NCBI RefSeq assembly: GCF_007954505.1
Contig: NZ_CP042412.1
Coordinates: forward strand, 372,001 to 436,000
DNA: 64,000 nt
Source of the DNA: Microbacterium sp. CBA3102
Lineage (GTDB): Bacteria > Actinomycetota > Actinomycetes > Actinomycetales > Microbacteriaceae
Direction: 5' to 3'
Of the stretch, positions 36,621 through 46,072 are shown one piece after another (the first letter of the stretch is position 1; each line of letters starts with the position of its first letter). Both the position numbers and the translations under genes were made by a program. Below the pieces are notes generated by a model, which saw nothing but the letters and a program-made list of their open reading frames with translations, did no database searches and was not told where the DNA came from.

Positions 36621-37730
36621 TCAGGCTGCGGCGGAACGGGCCAGCACGGCGCCGGCCTCGCGCAGCCAGCGCGCCGGTTCGGCGAGCGCCGCGTCGGGGG
36701 AGCCTGCCAGCTCGGTGAGTGAGGCGGATGCCGCGAACAGCGCGGTATCCGCATCCTCGGTGATGCGACCGGCCGCGACCATCGCGCGCGTCCCGGCCTC
36801 AGCGGCGAGACCCGCGAGGTAGGAGGGCACCTTGCCGTCGCCGGACTGCCCGTCGTAGGACCCCTCCCCGGTGATGACCACATCGGCATCGGCGATCGCC
36901 TCGGCCAACCCGATGAGTTCCGCGACCTCGGATGCGCCGGGAGCGAGGATTCCGCCCCACACCACCAGGGCGGCACCGGTCCCTCCGGCCGCGCCGTTCC
37001 CCGCGCCGTCCGGATCGACGCCGAGCAGTGCGGCGAGCCGGCGCAGCCCGTCGTCGACGAGGGCGATGTCGTCGAGGGTGCGCAGTCCCTTCTGCGGGCC
37101 GAACACCGCGGCGGCCCCGCGCGGACCGACGAGCGGGTTCGTCACGTCGGTGAGCACGCGCACCTCCGGAGCCGGGCGCAGTCCGGAGAGGTCGACCGCG
37201 GCGATGTCTCCGAGTCCCCGTGCGCCCGGAGCGACAAGAGCGCCCGCGGCATCGAGGAACCGCGCCCCCAGTGCCGACAGCATGCCGGTGCCGCCGTCGG
37301 TCGATGCGCTCGAGCCGATCCCGACGACGAGGCGCGAGACCCCGTGATCGAGTGCGGCGGCCATGGCCTGCCCGAACCCGGCGGTGTCGGCGTCCCAGGG
37401 GCGCAGCTCCGTCAGCAACTCGATGCCCGATGTCGAGCCGAGGTCGACGACAGCCGTCCCTGCGGGAGCATCCTCGGTCGGGGGAAGCAGCAGCCAGGAG
37501 GTATCGATCCGGTGCCCCGCAGGCCCGTCGACCGTGACCGGCATCCGCACGGCCCCCGGAACCGCGGCCTCGAACGCCGACACGGTGCCCTCGCCGCCGT
37601 CCGCCATGGGCCGGTGCACGAACTCCGCCGCGGGGTCGACGGACGCCCATCCTTCGGCGAGCGCCGCCGCGGCATCGGCTGCCGTGATCGTGCCCTTGAA
37701 GCTGTCCGGTGCCAGCACGACCCGGGTCAC
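36621..37730 (-). CDS. glxK: Glycerate kinase
   Basis: A 369-residue GlxK-type kinase phosphorylating glycerate, here probably at the 2-position as in GarK/GlxK. Motifs: VVLAPDSFKGTITAADAA at the start, MADGGEGTVSAFEAA, GIGSSASTDGGTGMLSALG and ITGEGSYDGQSGDGKVP. The GTG start at 37730 lies at the point where the upstream LacI gene should stop (GTGA), so it was probably cotranslated. It may finish a pathway that yields glycerate from the neighbouring cassette. Confidence 0.93.
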   Translation of the reverse strand: MTRVVLAPDSFKGTITAADAAAALAEGWASVDPAAEFVHRPMADGGEGTVSAFEAAVPGAVRMPVTVDGPAGHRIDTSWLLLPPTEDAPAGTAVVDLGSTSGIELLTELRPWDADTAGFGQAMAAALDHGVSRLVVGIGSSASTDGGTGMLSALGARFLDAAGALVAPGARGLGDIAAVDLSGLRPAPEVRVLTDVTNPLVGPRGAAAVFGPQKGLRTLDDIALVDDGLRRLAALLGVDPDGAGNGAAGGTGAALVVWGGILAPGASEVAELIGLAEAIADADVVITGEGSYDGQSGDGKVPSYLAGLAAEAGTRAMVAAGRITEDADTALFAASASLTELAGSPDAALAEPARWLREAGAVLARSAAA

Positions 37731-38796
37731 CGCGGGACCCCGGGGTGCTCGCGCGCACGACCACGTCGAGCGGCAGCGGCGCCTGCTCCCAGTCCGCATC
37801 CACCGTCGCACGGAAGGCCTGGTAGCCGACCTCGCTCAGCGGCACACGCACCGTCGTCAGTGCCGGGGAGACGTCGCTGCTCGCGGGCACGTCGTCGAAG
37901 CCGCAGACCGCGATGTCGGCGCCGATCTCCCGACCGGCATCGCGGATCGCGGACATCGCGCCGATCGCGACGACATCGGTGATCGCGAAGACCAGGGTGC
38001 CGGTGGGCACACCATCGGCGAGCGCCGCGGCCATACTCTCCGCGCCTGATTCACGGAGGAAGCCGCCACGCAGCGTGCGCACGACAGCTCCTCCTGAAGC
38101 CTCGAATCCGGCGCGGAACCCGGCCAGACGATCATCCGAGGTCCACACGCCCTCGGCGGCACCGAGCGCGATCGCCGAGCGATACCCCCGCTCGGCCATC
38201 CGTCGTCCCAGTGCCTCGGCTCCGGAGCGGTTGTCGATCTCGATACTCCGCTCCACGCCGGAGCCTGGCCCGAAGGCGACCACCCTGCCGCCCAGACGCG
38301 AGAACTCGGCGAGGTCGTGGGCGACATCGGCCTCGATCGGGTCCTGCGTGCCGGAGGCGGCGAGGATCAGGCCCCGCGGCCGCTGACCCCGCAGAGCTCG
38401 GACGATGCGCGCCTTCCGGGCCGGATCACGGTCGGTGATGGCGACCGTGACGACGAGCCCGTGCTCGTCGGCACCGCGCGCCACCCCCGAGGCGATCAGA
38501 CCGAAGTAGGGGTCGGCGATGTCGGCGACGAGCAGGGCGATGACGGGCGAGGTGCCACGCGCGGTCGCCTGGGCGGAGACGTTCGCGGTGTAGCCCAGTT
38601 CCGCGGCCGCCGCTTCGACACGCTCTCGGAACGACTCGGCGACCTTGCGCTCCGATCCGTTGAGCACACGGGAGGCGGTCGCAAGCGATACGCCGGCCTC
38701 GCGAGCCACGTCGTGCAGGGTGGGTGCGGGTCCCCGCGTGTGACGCTGGGCCCTGGTCGGCGCCGGCCGCTCCGCCGACGATGCGGGCTCTGTCAT
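37727..38796 (-). CDS. LacI-family regulator lacking its expected stop (probable 1-nt indel)
   Basis: A LacI protein: HTH PTLHDVAREAGVSLATASRV and periplasmic-binding-like domain from IALLVADIADPYFGLIASG to GFDDVPASSDVSPALTTVR, ending near LDVVVRASTPG, the usual end. But the frame then runs on without a stop to 36799, across glycerate kinase. One extra base in the CCCCGGGG run at 37738-37745 would bring in a TGA at 37727-37729 overlapping the kinase GTG, as elsewhere in this genome. The end given here assumes that indel; the length 1070 is one base short of 357 codons. TAGGAT and seven bases precede ATG 38796. Confidence 0.75.
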
Positions 38797-38847
38797 GCCC
38801 CAGATCCTACTTCCCCGCCCCGCGGCCCGCCGACGCACCGACGCCCC

Positions 38848-38914
38848 ATGCACGGATGTCGGGCCGATGCATGGATGTCGGACGGAAAGCCGCCCGTGCG
38901 CCCTGCATCCGTGC
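38848..38914. repeat. Direct and inverted repeats between lacI and the isomerase-like gene
   Basis: ATGCACGGATGTCGG (38848-38862) and ATGCATGGATGTCGG (38867-38881) repeat with one mismatch at a 19-bp period. GCACGGATG (38850-38858) is also complementary to CATCCGTGC (38906-38914). The stretch follows the isomerase-like gene stop and precedes the LacI promoter, so either a terminator or a binding site. Confidence 0.5.
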
Positions 38915-38955
38915 GCGCTCCCGACAGATGGTACGCCGAACCTCCGGATCGGACC

Positions 38956-39834
38956 TCATGCGAGGTGCGGAGAGACGGCGGCCGCGAACGTCTCCGCCGT
39001 GCGGCGTACGACGCTCTCCGGGGTATCCGCCCAGATCTCGGCGTTGAAGATCTCGACCTCGATGTCGCGGTCGTACCCGGTCGCGACGACCGCACGGGTG
39101 AGTGAGCCGAAGTCGATCACCCCGTCTCCTGTGTAGTGCCGGGAGAGCAGCACGTCGGCGGCGAGGGGTGTCTTCCAGTCGCACACCTGATAGGTCGCGA
39201 TCCGGTTCTCCCTGCCCGCCCGCGCGATCTGTTCGAGCACCTGCGGATCCCACCAGATGTGGAACGTATCGACGGCGGCCCCGACCACCTCGGGCGCGAA
39301 GTCAGCGGCGATGTCGAGTGCGTGCCCGAGCGTCGAGATGACGGCGCGGTCCGACGCGTACATCGGATGCAGCGGCTCGATCGCGAGCGTCACCCCCGCC
39401 GCCTCCGCCTCGGGAGCGAGGACACCGATCGCATCGCGCACCCGCTCCCGCGCTCCGATCAGGTCGCGTGATCCCGCAGGCAATCCGCCCGCGACGAGCA
39501 CGAGCACGGCGGTCGAGCCTTCCGCACCGGCCGCGGCCAGCGTCGCGGTCTCCTCGATCGCCCTGCGGTTGTCATCCAACGCCGTTTCCCGGTCCGCACC
39601 GGCCGGCAGGGTGAAGAAGCCGCCCCGGCAGTGCGTCGAGAAGCGCAGACCCGAGTCGGACAGCATCCGCGCAGCGACGTCGAGGCCGACCGCATGCACG
39701 GGCTCCCGCCAGAGGCCGATCGATCGCACTCCCGCGTCTGCCGTGACCCGCAGCGCGGTGGCGAGATCGGCATGCTTGATCGTCGCCTGGTTGATCGACA
39801 GCCGCGGGTCGGGGATCTGCGAAGAAGGGCTCAT
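38956..39834 (-). CDS. Xylose-isomerase-like TIM-barrel protein (sugar phosphate isomerase/epimerase family)
   Basis: A 292-residue AP-endonuclease-2-like TIM barrel. It has the family's metal-site segments: ATLAIEPLHPMYASDRAV (Glu), VGAAVDTFHIWWDP (Asp/His), and the end IEVEIFNAEIWADTPE (Glu). No HTH or membrane segment. Such proteins isomerise or epimerise sugars and sugar derivatives; the substrate is unknown. ATG 39834 overlaps the previous gene by four bases. It is the third gene of the minus-strand cassette. Confidence 0.82.
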   Translation of the reverse strand: MSPSSQIPDPRLSINQATIKHADLATALRVTADAGVRSIGLWREPVHAVGLDVAARMLSDSGLRFSTHCRGGFFTLPAGADRETALDDNRRAIEETATLAAAGAEGSTAVLVLVAGGLPAGSRDLIGARERVRDAIGVLAPEAEAAGVTLAIEPLHPMYASDRAVISTLGHALDIAADFAPEVVGAAVDTFHIWWDPQVLEQIARAGRENRIATYQVCDWKTPLAADVLLSRHYTGDGVIDFGSLTRAVVATGYDRDIEVEIFNAEIWADTPESVVRRTAETFAAAVSPHLA

Positions 39835-41012
39835 GCGTCCACTCCGTTCACGCGCAGCATGCGGTGCCACCGTTGCTGTGCGAGGTCGGGCTGCTCCAGC
39901 GCGAGCGAGGTGTTCGCAAGCTCGACGATGCGACTCAGATGCGGCAGGCTGCGTGCGGAATGCAGGCCACCGACCATCTGGAACGCGGGCTGATGCCCGT
40001 TCAGCCAGGCGAGGAAGGCCACGCCCGTCTTGTAATAGAACGTGGGGGCGGCGAAGACCTGCCGGCTGAGCGCTTCGGTCGGGCCCAGGATGCGCAGATA
40101 CTCCTCCTGGTCACCGGCGTCCAGAGCCTGGATCGCCGCCGAAGCCACCGGGGTGATCGCCGCGAACGCGCCGAGGAGGGCGTCGGAGTGCATGTCATCG
40201 CCCGGCGTCATCCCTTCCGCTGTGCCCCCGATCAGACGGACGTAGTTGAAGTCGTCGCCCGTGAACATCCGCACGCCTTCGGGAAGCCGTGCGCGCACCG
40301 AGATCTCGGACTCGGCGTTCAACAGACTCATCTTCACTCCCGCGATCTTCCCCGGATTCTCGGCGATGATCTGCAGCAGCACCTCGGATGCCTCCTGCCA
40401 GCCGTCTGCCCCGAAGTAGCCGGCGAGCGCAGGGTCGAAGGCGGTTCCGAGCCAATGCAGCACGACGGGGGTCGTCGCTCGGGACAGCACCTCGCGGTAG
40501 ACGCGACGGTAGTCCGCGGCATCCGTCGCCGCGCGGGCGAGGTGCCGGGACGCCATCAGCACAGGACCGGCCCCGTGCTCCTCTGCGAAGTGCAGCTGTT
40601 CGGTGTAGGCCGTGATCACCTGGTCGAGGGAGATCTCCGACTCGGCGATGTGGTCGGTGTTGACGCCGACCACCACCGAGCCGCCTTCCTCGCGGGCGAC
40701 TTCAGCGCTGCGAGCGATCAGTTCCCGCGTGGCCGCGGCATCCAAGCCCATGTTGCGCTGCGCGGTGTCCATCGCATCGGCGACGCCGAGCCCCCAGGAG
40801 AACACGTTGCGGCGGAACGCGAGCGTGGCGTCCCAGTCGATGTCGGCGGGCTGCCCGGGGGTGTTGTCGGCGTGCACCTTGGGCACGACGTGTGCGGCGG
40901 CGTATGCGACGCGGCTCCGCAGCGGTGCGGTCGGACGCGTGCAGGCACCGACATCGTTGAGAGCGACGTCGGTGGTCGCGCCTGTCGGGTGCAGGAGTCG
41001 GAGCGTGGCCAT
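39831..41012 (-). CDS. DUF993-family protein (dihydrodipicolinate synthase-like barrel)
   Basis: A 393-residue protein of the DUF993 group. It resembles class I aldolases: VVGVNTDHI, VVLHWLGTAFDPAL, a candidate Schiff-base lysine in KIAGVKMSLLN and FTGDDFNYVRLIGG. The start TLRLLHPTG and VPKVHADNTPGQP are typical of the group. No activity is established that I can name; a retro-aldol or dehydratase step is inferred. It is the second gene, ATGA-coupled to the isomerase-like gene and nine bases after the oxidoreductase. Confidence 0.75.
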   Translation of the reverse strand: MATLRLLHPTGATTDVALNDVGACTRPTAPLRSRVAYAAAHVVPKVHADNTPGQPADIDWDATLAFRRNVFSWGLGVADAMDTAQRNMGLDAAATRELIARSAEVAREEGGSVVVGVNTDHIAESEISLDQVITAYTEQLHFAEEHGAGPVLMASRHLARAATDAADYRRVYREVLSRATTPVVLHWLGTAFDPALAGYFGADGWQEASEVLLQIIAENPGKIAGVKMSLLNAESEISVRARLPEGVRMFTGDDFNYVRLIGGTAEGMTPGDDMHSDALLGAFAAITPVASAAIQALDAGDQEEYLRILGPTEALSRQVFAAPTFYYKTGVAFLAWLNGHQPAFQMVGGLHSARSLPHLSRIVELANTSLALEQPDLAQQRWHRMLRVNGVDA

Positions 41013-41020
41013 CGTGCGCC

Positions 41021-42184
41021 TCAATCCAGGGTCAACGACTCGAGGGCGATCTTGCGGCCCTCGGCGCTGGAGGTCAGACCGGCCTCGGCGAACTGCACTC
41101 CACGGGCGCCCGCGAGCAGGTCGAACGGGTAGTCGGTGCCCTCGACGTACGACACCAGATACTCCTCCCACTGCTGGCGGAAGCCGTTGAGGAAGACATC
41201 GTTGGTCGGCACCTGTTGCCAGTCCGCGTCGTAGTCGCGGGTGTCTTCGAGATCAGGGTTCCACACCGGCTTGGGGGTGGCGTTTCGGGGCTGGATCTTC
41301 GCGCCGAACAGCCCGACCACCGCGGATCCGTGGGTGCCGTCGACCTGGAACTCGACGAGCTCGTCCCGGTTCACGCGCACGGTCCAGGAGGAGTTGATCT
41401 CGGCGATCACGCCGCCCTCGATCTCGAAGATGCCGTAGGCCGCGTCCTCGGCCGTCGCCGTGTAGTGCTCGCCCTGCTCGTCCCAGCGGTCGGCGATGTG
41501 CACGGCCGCCTGCGCGTAGACGCTCTTGACCTCGCCGAAGAGATTCTCCAGCACGTAGTTCCAGTGCGGGAACATGTCGGTGATGATGCCGCCACCGTCT
41601 TCCGTGCGGTAGTTCCAGCTCGGGCGCTGCGCGGGCTGCCAGTCGCCCTCGAAGACCCAGTACCCGAACTCGCCGCGCACCGAGAGGATGCGACCGAAGA
41701 AGCCCGAGTCGATCAGGCGCTTGAGCTTCTGCAGGCCCGGCAGGTAGAGCTTGTCATGCACGACCCCGGTCTTCACGCCGGCTTCCTTCGCGAGGCGCGC
41801 GAGTTCGAGTGCCTCCTCGAGCGACTCGGCGGTGGGCTTCTCGGTGTAGATCGCCTTGCCCGCGGCGATGGCCTTGCGGATCGCGGTGGCACGGGCCTTG
41901 GTGACCAGGAAGTCGGCGTAGATCTCCCACCGGGGGTCAGCGAGCGCGGCGTCGAGGTCGGTCGTCCAGTCCTCGATGCCGTGCTTCGCGGCGAGCTCGG
42001 CGAGCTTGGACTCGTTGCGGCCGACGAGGATCGGCTTCACGGTGATGCGGGAGCCGTCGGACAACTCGATGCCGCCCTGATCGCGGATCGCGAGGATCGA
42101 GCGCACGAGGTGCTGCCGATAGCCCATGCGCCCCGAGACGCCGTTCATGATGATCCCGATCTCGCGGGTGTTCGCCTGTGCCAT
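41021..42184 (-). CDS. Gfo/Idh/MocA-family oxidoreductase
   Basis: A 387-residue NAD(P)-dependent dehydrogenase. The Rossmann domain starts IGIIMNGVSGRMG and includes the catalytic EKP (IYTEKPTAESL). The C-terminal beta-sheet domain shows DGGGIITDMFPHWNYV, with the His often used in catalysis. Members oxidise sugar or polyol hydroxyls, often at C3. It is the first gene of the cassette, with GGAAC before the ATG and a LacI-type palindrome 52 bases upstream. Confidence 0.85.
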   Translation of the reverse strand: MAQANTREIGIIMNGVSGRMGYRQHLVRSILAIRDQGGIELSDGSRITVKPILVGRNESKLAELAAKHGIEDWTTDLDAALADPRWEIYADFLVTKARATAIRKAIAAGKAIYTEKPTAESLEEALELARLAKEAGVKTGVVHDKLYLPGLQKLKRLIDSGFFGRILSVRGEFGYWVFEGDWQPAQRPSWNYRTEDGGGIITDMFPHWNYVLENLFGEVKSVYAQAAVHIADRWDEQGEHYTATAEDAAYGIFEIEGGVIAEINSSWTVRVNRDELVEFQVDGTHGSAVVGLFGAKIQPRNATPKPVWNPDLEDTRDYDADWQQVPTNDVFLNGFRQQWEEYLVSYVEGTDYPFDLLAGARGVQFAEAGLTSSAEGRKIALESLTLD

Positions 42185-42235
42185 GGTGTTCCGTTTCTGT
42201 CTCGGGCGGCTGGTCGTGGTTCCGATCCGCAGGAC

Positions 42236-42251
42236 CGGAAAGCGCTTTCCG
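42236..42251. promoter_or_regulatory. LacI-type operator CGGAAAGCGCTTTCCG
   Basis: A perfect 16-bp palindrome centred on GCGC with AAA/TTT flanks, the classic LacI/GalR-family operator shape. It lies 52 bases before the oxidoreductase ATG. Two LacI genes lie near (38796 and 43558). The 43558 protein has its own different sites, so the 38796 protein is the better candidate. Confidence 0.75.
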
Positions 42252-42387
42252 AGATCATGTCATGAGCGTCCGTCCGAGTGCAACCACGCAATCCGACCCC
42301 GCGGCCCCGCGCCCCGATCCGGTCCGGGAGTCCGGCGCCTCGATCCGGCCCGGGAGTCCGGGATCCCGATCCAGCCTCACCACTTCC

Positions 42388-42467
42388 GTCGACGCCCCCC
42401 GTGCGCGCCGAGACCCCCTCGCGCGCACGACGTCAGGAGGGGGCGTCGACGACAGGAGGGGGTCTCG
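42388..42467. other. Pseudoknot-like structured element
   Basis: Stem A: GTCGACGCCCCC (42388-42399) with 42439-42450, 12 bp. Inside it stem C: GTGCGCGC (42401-42408) with 42421-42428, 8 bp. The 12-base loop of C, CGAGACCCCCTC (42409-42420), is exactly complementary to 42456-42467, five bases after stem A closes. All three cannot be by chance palindromes of one centre. The stretch lies in the 3' untranslated part after the gal LacI gene. Confidence 0.65.
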
Positions 42468-42480
42468 ACACAGGAGGGGC

Positions 42481-42528
42481 GTCGGGAGGAGGGAGCGGGG
42501 GGGAAGGGGTGGGAGAAAGAAGCGGGGA
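42481..42528 (-). terminator. Pyrimidine-rich tract, possible Rho-dependent terminator
   Basis: The minus strand directly after the LacI stop (42533) is almost pure C/T with runs of C, poor in structure. This fits a Rho loading site. It would end lacI transcription before the oxidoreductase cassette. Confidence 0.45.
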
Positions 42529-42532
42529 CGCG

Positions 42533-43558
42533 TCAGCGCGAGGATGTGCTGGCGCGCTCGACGAGCTCCGTCGGGACGACGACGGACACCGCATCTCCCG
42601 CAGCACCCTCGATCGCCGCGACGAGCGACGACACGGCCCGGTGTGCGAGAACCGCGAAGTCCTGGCGGATCGTGGTCAGCGGAGGACGGTAGTTCGCCGC
42701 CTCCGGCACATCGTCGAATCCGATGACCCCGACGTCGTCCGGCACCCGTCGCCCCGCTTCGGCGAGCGCGCGCAACAGACCGAGCGCCATCTGATCGTTG
42801 GCGCAGAAGACGGCGGACGCCGCCCGCAACTCCCCGCCCGCCGCATACCCCGAGTCCGCACTCCAGTCGCCGCGGACCACCGGGGGCGGGCGGACACCGG
42901 CGGTCACGAGGGTCTCGCGCCATCCGCGCTCACGCTCGATTGCGGCGAAGGAATCGGCTGGTCCCGCGAGGTGGTGCACCGTGTCGTGGCCGAGAGCGAG
43001 CAGTCGGGCCGTGGCCGCGGAGGCACCACCGGCATGATCGCTGTGCACCGACGCGAACCCGGCTTCGGTCGGGGCGTCCACCACGACCAGGCGCAGTCCC
43101 TCGGGCGGCTGCGCACCGGGGACGAGCGCCGAGGCCTCGTTCAGCACGATCGCACCGTCGACCTCCTGCTCGGCGAGTCGATCGAAGGCTTCGGCGACGC
43201 CGGCGGCAGCGGTCACGAGCGTGAGGGCGTACCCGCGTTCGGCCGCGGCTTCGGCGGTGGCCTGCAGCATCCGTGAGTTGCCGACCGTGGCGAGGGTGGT
43301 GACGACGAGTCCGATGGTCTGCGAACGGCCGGTGCGCAACGCCCGAGCGGCGCGGTGGGGTCGATAGCCGAGTTCCGCCATCGCACGCTCAACGCGGGTA
43401 CGGGTGTCGGGGTCGACCCGCGGGCTGCCGTTGACGACGCGCGAGACAGTCTGTCCCGAGACCCCGGCGCGGACGGCGACCATGGCCATCGACACGCGCC
43501 CCGTGGAGGGGCGCCGCCGATCGGCCCTGAGGCCCTCGACCTCGCCGCGCTCGCTCAC
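42533..43558 (-). CDS. LacI-family repressor, probably of the gal genes
   Basis: A 341-residue LacI protein. The HTH reads MAMVAVRAGVSGQTVSRVVN, the hinge helix RPHRAARALRTG, and the ligand domain runs from TIGLVVTTLATVGNSRM to IGFDDVPEAANYRPPLTTI. A short Arg-rich extension precedes the HTH. GTG 43558 has GGAG seven bases upstream. It is divergent from galT, and two similar 14-bp operator-like sites cover the gal promoter. The inducer is probably galactose or a galactoside (inference). Confidence 0.87.
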   Translation of the reverse strand: MSERGEVEGLRADRRRPSTGRVSMAMVAVRAGVSGQTVSRVVNGSPRVDPDTRTRVERAMAELGYRPHRAARALRTGRSQTIGLVVTTLATVGNSRMLQATAEAAAERGYALTLVTAAAGVAEAFDRLAEQEVDGAIVLNEASALVPGAQPPEGLRLVVVDAPTEAGFASVHSDHAGGASAATARLLALGHDTVHHLAGPADSFAAIERERGWRETLVTAGVRPPPVVRGDWSADSGYAAGGELRAASAVFCANDQMALGLLRALAEAGRRVPDDVGVIGFDDVPEAANYRPPLTTIRQDFAVLAHRAVSSLVAAIEGAAGDAVSVVVPTELVERASTSSR

Positions 43559-43593
43559 CCTGTCGCTCCGTCCACCGGTTCACAACTCCGTCA

Positions 43594-43638
43594 TGTTGAC
43601 GTTATCACGGCCCTGTGCGTACCATGTTTACGTGAACA
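43594..43638 (+). promoter_or_regulatory. galT leaderless promoter with two LacI-type operators
   Basis: TTGACG (43596-43601), 18 bases, TACCAT (43620-43625), six bases, then GTG 43632. Two related near-palindromes, TGTTGACGTTATCA (43594-43607) and TGTTTACGTGAACA (43625-43638), share the pattern TGTTNACGTNANCA. One covers the -35 box and the other the -10 end and start codon, so binding would block initiation directly. Confidence 0.75.
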
Positions 43639-44830
43639 CGCACGATCTTCCTGAGTTGCGCACCGAGGCCCTCGGCGCCGGCGTCGTCAAACGCACCACC
43701 ACCCTCGCCGACGGCCGCGACCTCTTCTACTACGACGAACCCGGCACGACTCTGGGCGCCGAGCGGGCGGTCGACGCCCGCGTGCTCGACCCGCGCCCCG
43801 ACACCGCGACCATGCGCCTCGACGTGCTCACCGGCGACTGGATCACGGTGGCCGCGAATCGACAGAACCGCGTGATGATGCCCGGCGCCGACGCCGACCC
43901 CCTGGCACCGCAGACCCCCGGGAACCCGTCCGAGGTCCCTTCGCGATACGACGTCGCGGTGTTCGAGAACCGCTCCCCCGCGTTCGGCCCCGCGCTCAGC
44001 GAAGCCGTCGGCGGTGCCCCCCAGGCGCCCAATGCACCGCGCGGACGGGACGACCTCTCCGCGCTGGGCCTCGGCCGCACCCGTGCCGCCGTCGGACGCT
44101 GCGAGGTCGTGTGCTTCAGCCCCGAGCACTCCGGCTCCTTCGGCACGCAGTCCGAGACCCGCGCCCGCACCGTGATCGAGGCCTGGGCGGACCGCACCGC
44201 TGCCCTGTCGACACTGCCCGGCATCGAGCAGATCTTCCCCTTCGAGAACCGCGGCGAAGCGATCGGCGTGACCCTGCCGCACCCGCACGGCCAGATCTAC
44301 GCGTACCCGTACGTGACTCCCCGCACGACCCGCGTCCTGGAGTCGATCGACCGGACGGCCCCCGACCTGTTCCAGCACATCCTCGAATCCGAGCAGGCGT
44401 CGGAGCGCGTCGTCCTCCGCGGCGAGCACTGGACCGCCTTCGTGCCGTTCGCCGCCCGCTGGCCGCTCGAGGTGCATCTGATGCCGCACCGCCACGTTCC
44501 CGACCTCGCCGAGACGACCGCGGCCGAGCGCGACGAGCTGGCTCCGCTCTACCTGCGCCTGCTGCGCGGCGTCGACGCCCTCTACGACTCCCCCACCCCC
44601 TACATCGCCGCCTGGCATCAGGCACCGGTGCACGTCGGACGCGACACCGTGCGCCTGCACCTGCAGCTCACGAGTCCGCGCCGCGCCGCCGACAAACTGA
44701 AATTCCTGGCCGGCTCCGAGGCCGCGATGTGGGCCTGGGCCGCCGAAGTCCCGCCGGAAGTAGGGGCCGCTCGCCTGCGCGAGGCCATCGAGCGCGCGTC
44801 GCCGACCACCACGGGAGAAGGAGCATCCGC

Positions 44831-44834
<4 letters not shown>
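43632..44834 (+). CDS. galT: Galactose-1-phosphate uridylyltransferase
   Basis: A 400-residue HIT-superfamily enzyme exchanging UMP between UDP-glucose and galactose 1-phosphate. The active site is in LPHPHGQIYAYPY (His-Pro-His-Gly-Gln), preceded by CFSPEHSGSF and FENRG, with a second His-rich segment LEVHLMPHRHVPDL. GTG 43632 is chosen from the promoter spacing. The N-terminal 30 residues are less conserved. It overlaps galK by ATGA. Confidence 0.95.
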
Positions 44835-46024
<1,190 letters not shown>

Positions 46025-46072
46025 CAGAATGATCCATCGGGCCGCGAGGATTCGCGGCAGGAGAGGAATGCA

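Noticed and set aside
36799..37726. Long C-terminal extension of the LacI protein overlapping glycerate kinase
   Set aside because: Arg/Gly-rich, typical of an out-of-frame reading of GC-rich coding DNA; glycerate kinase is clearly the real gene.
42252..42532. CRISPR-like or MITE array in the repeat-rich gap
   Set aside because: Repeats are three imperfect 19-bp polypurine units in tandem, without spacers, terminal repeats or cas genes.
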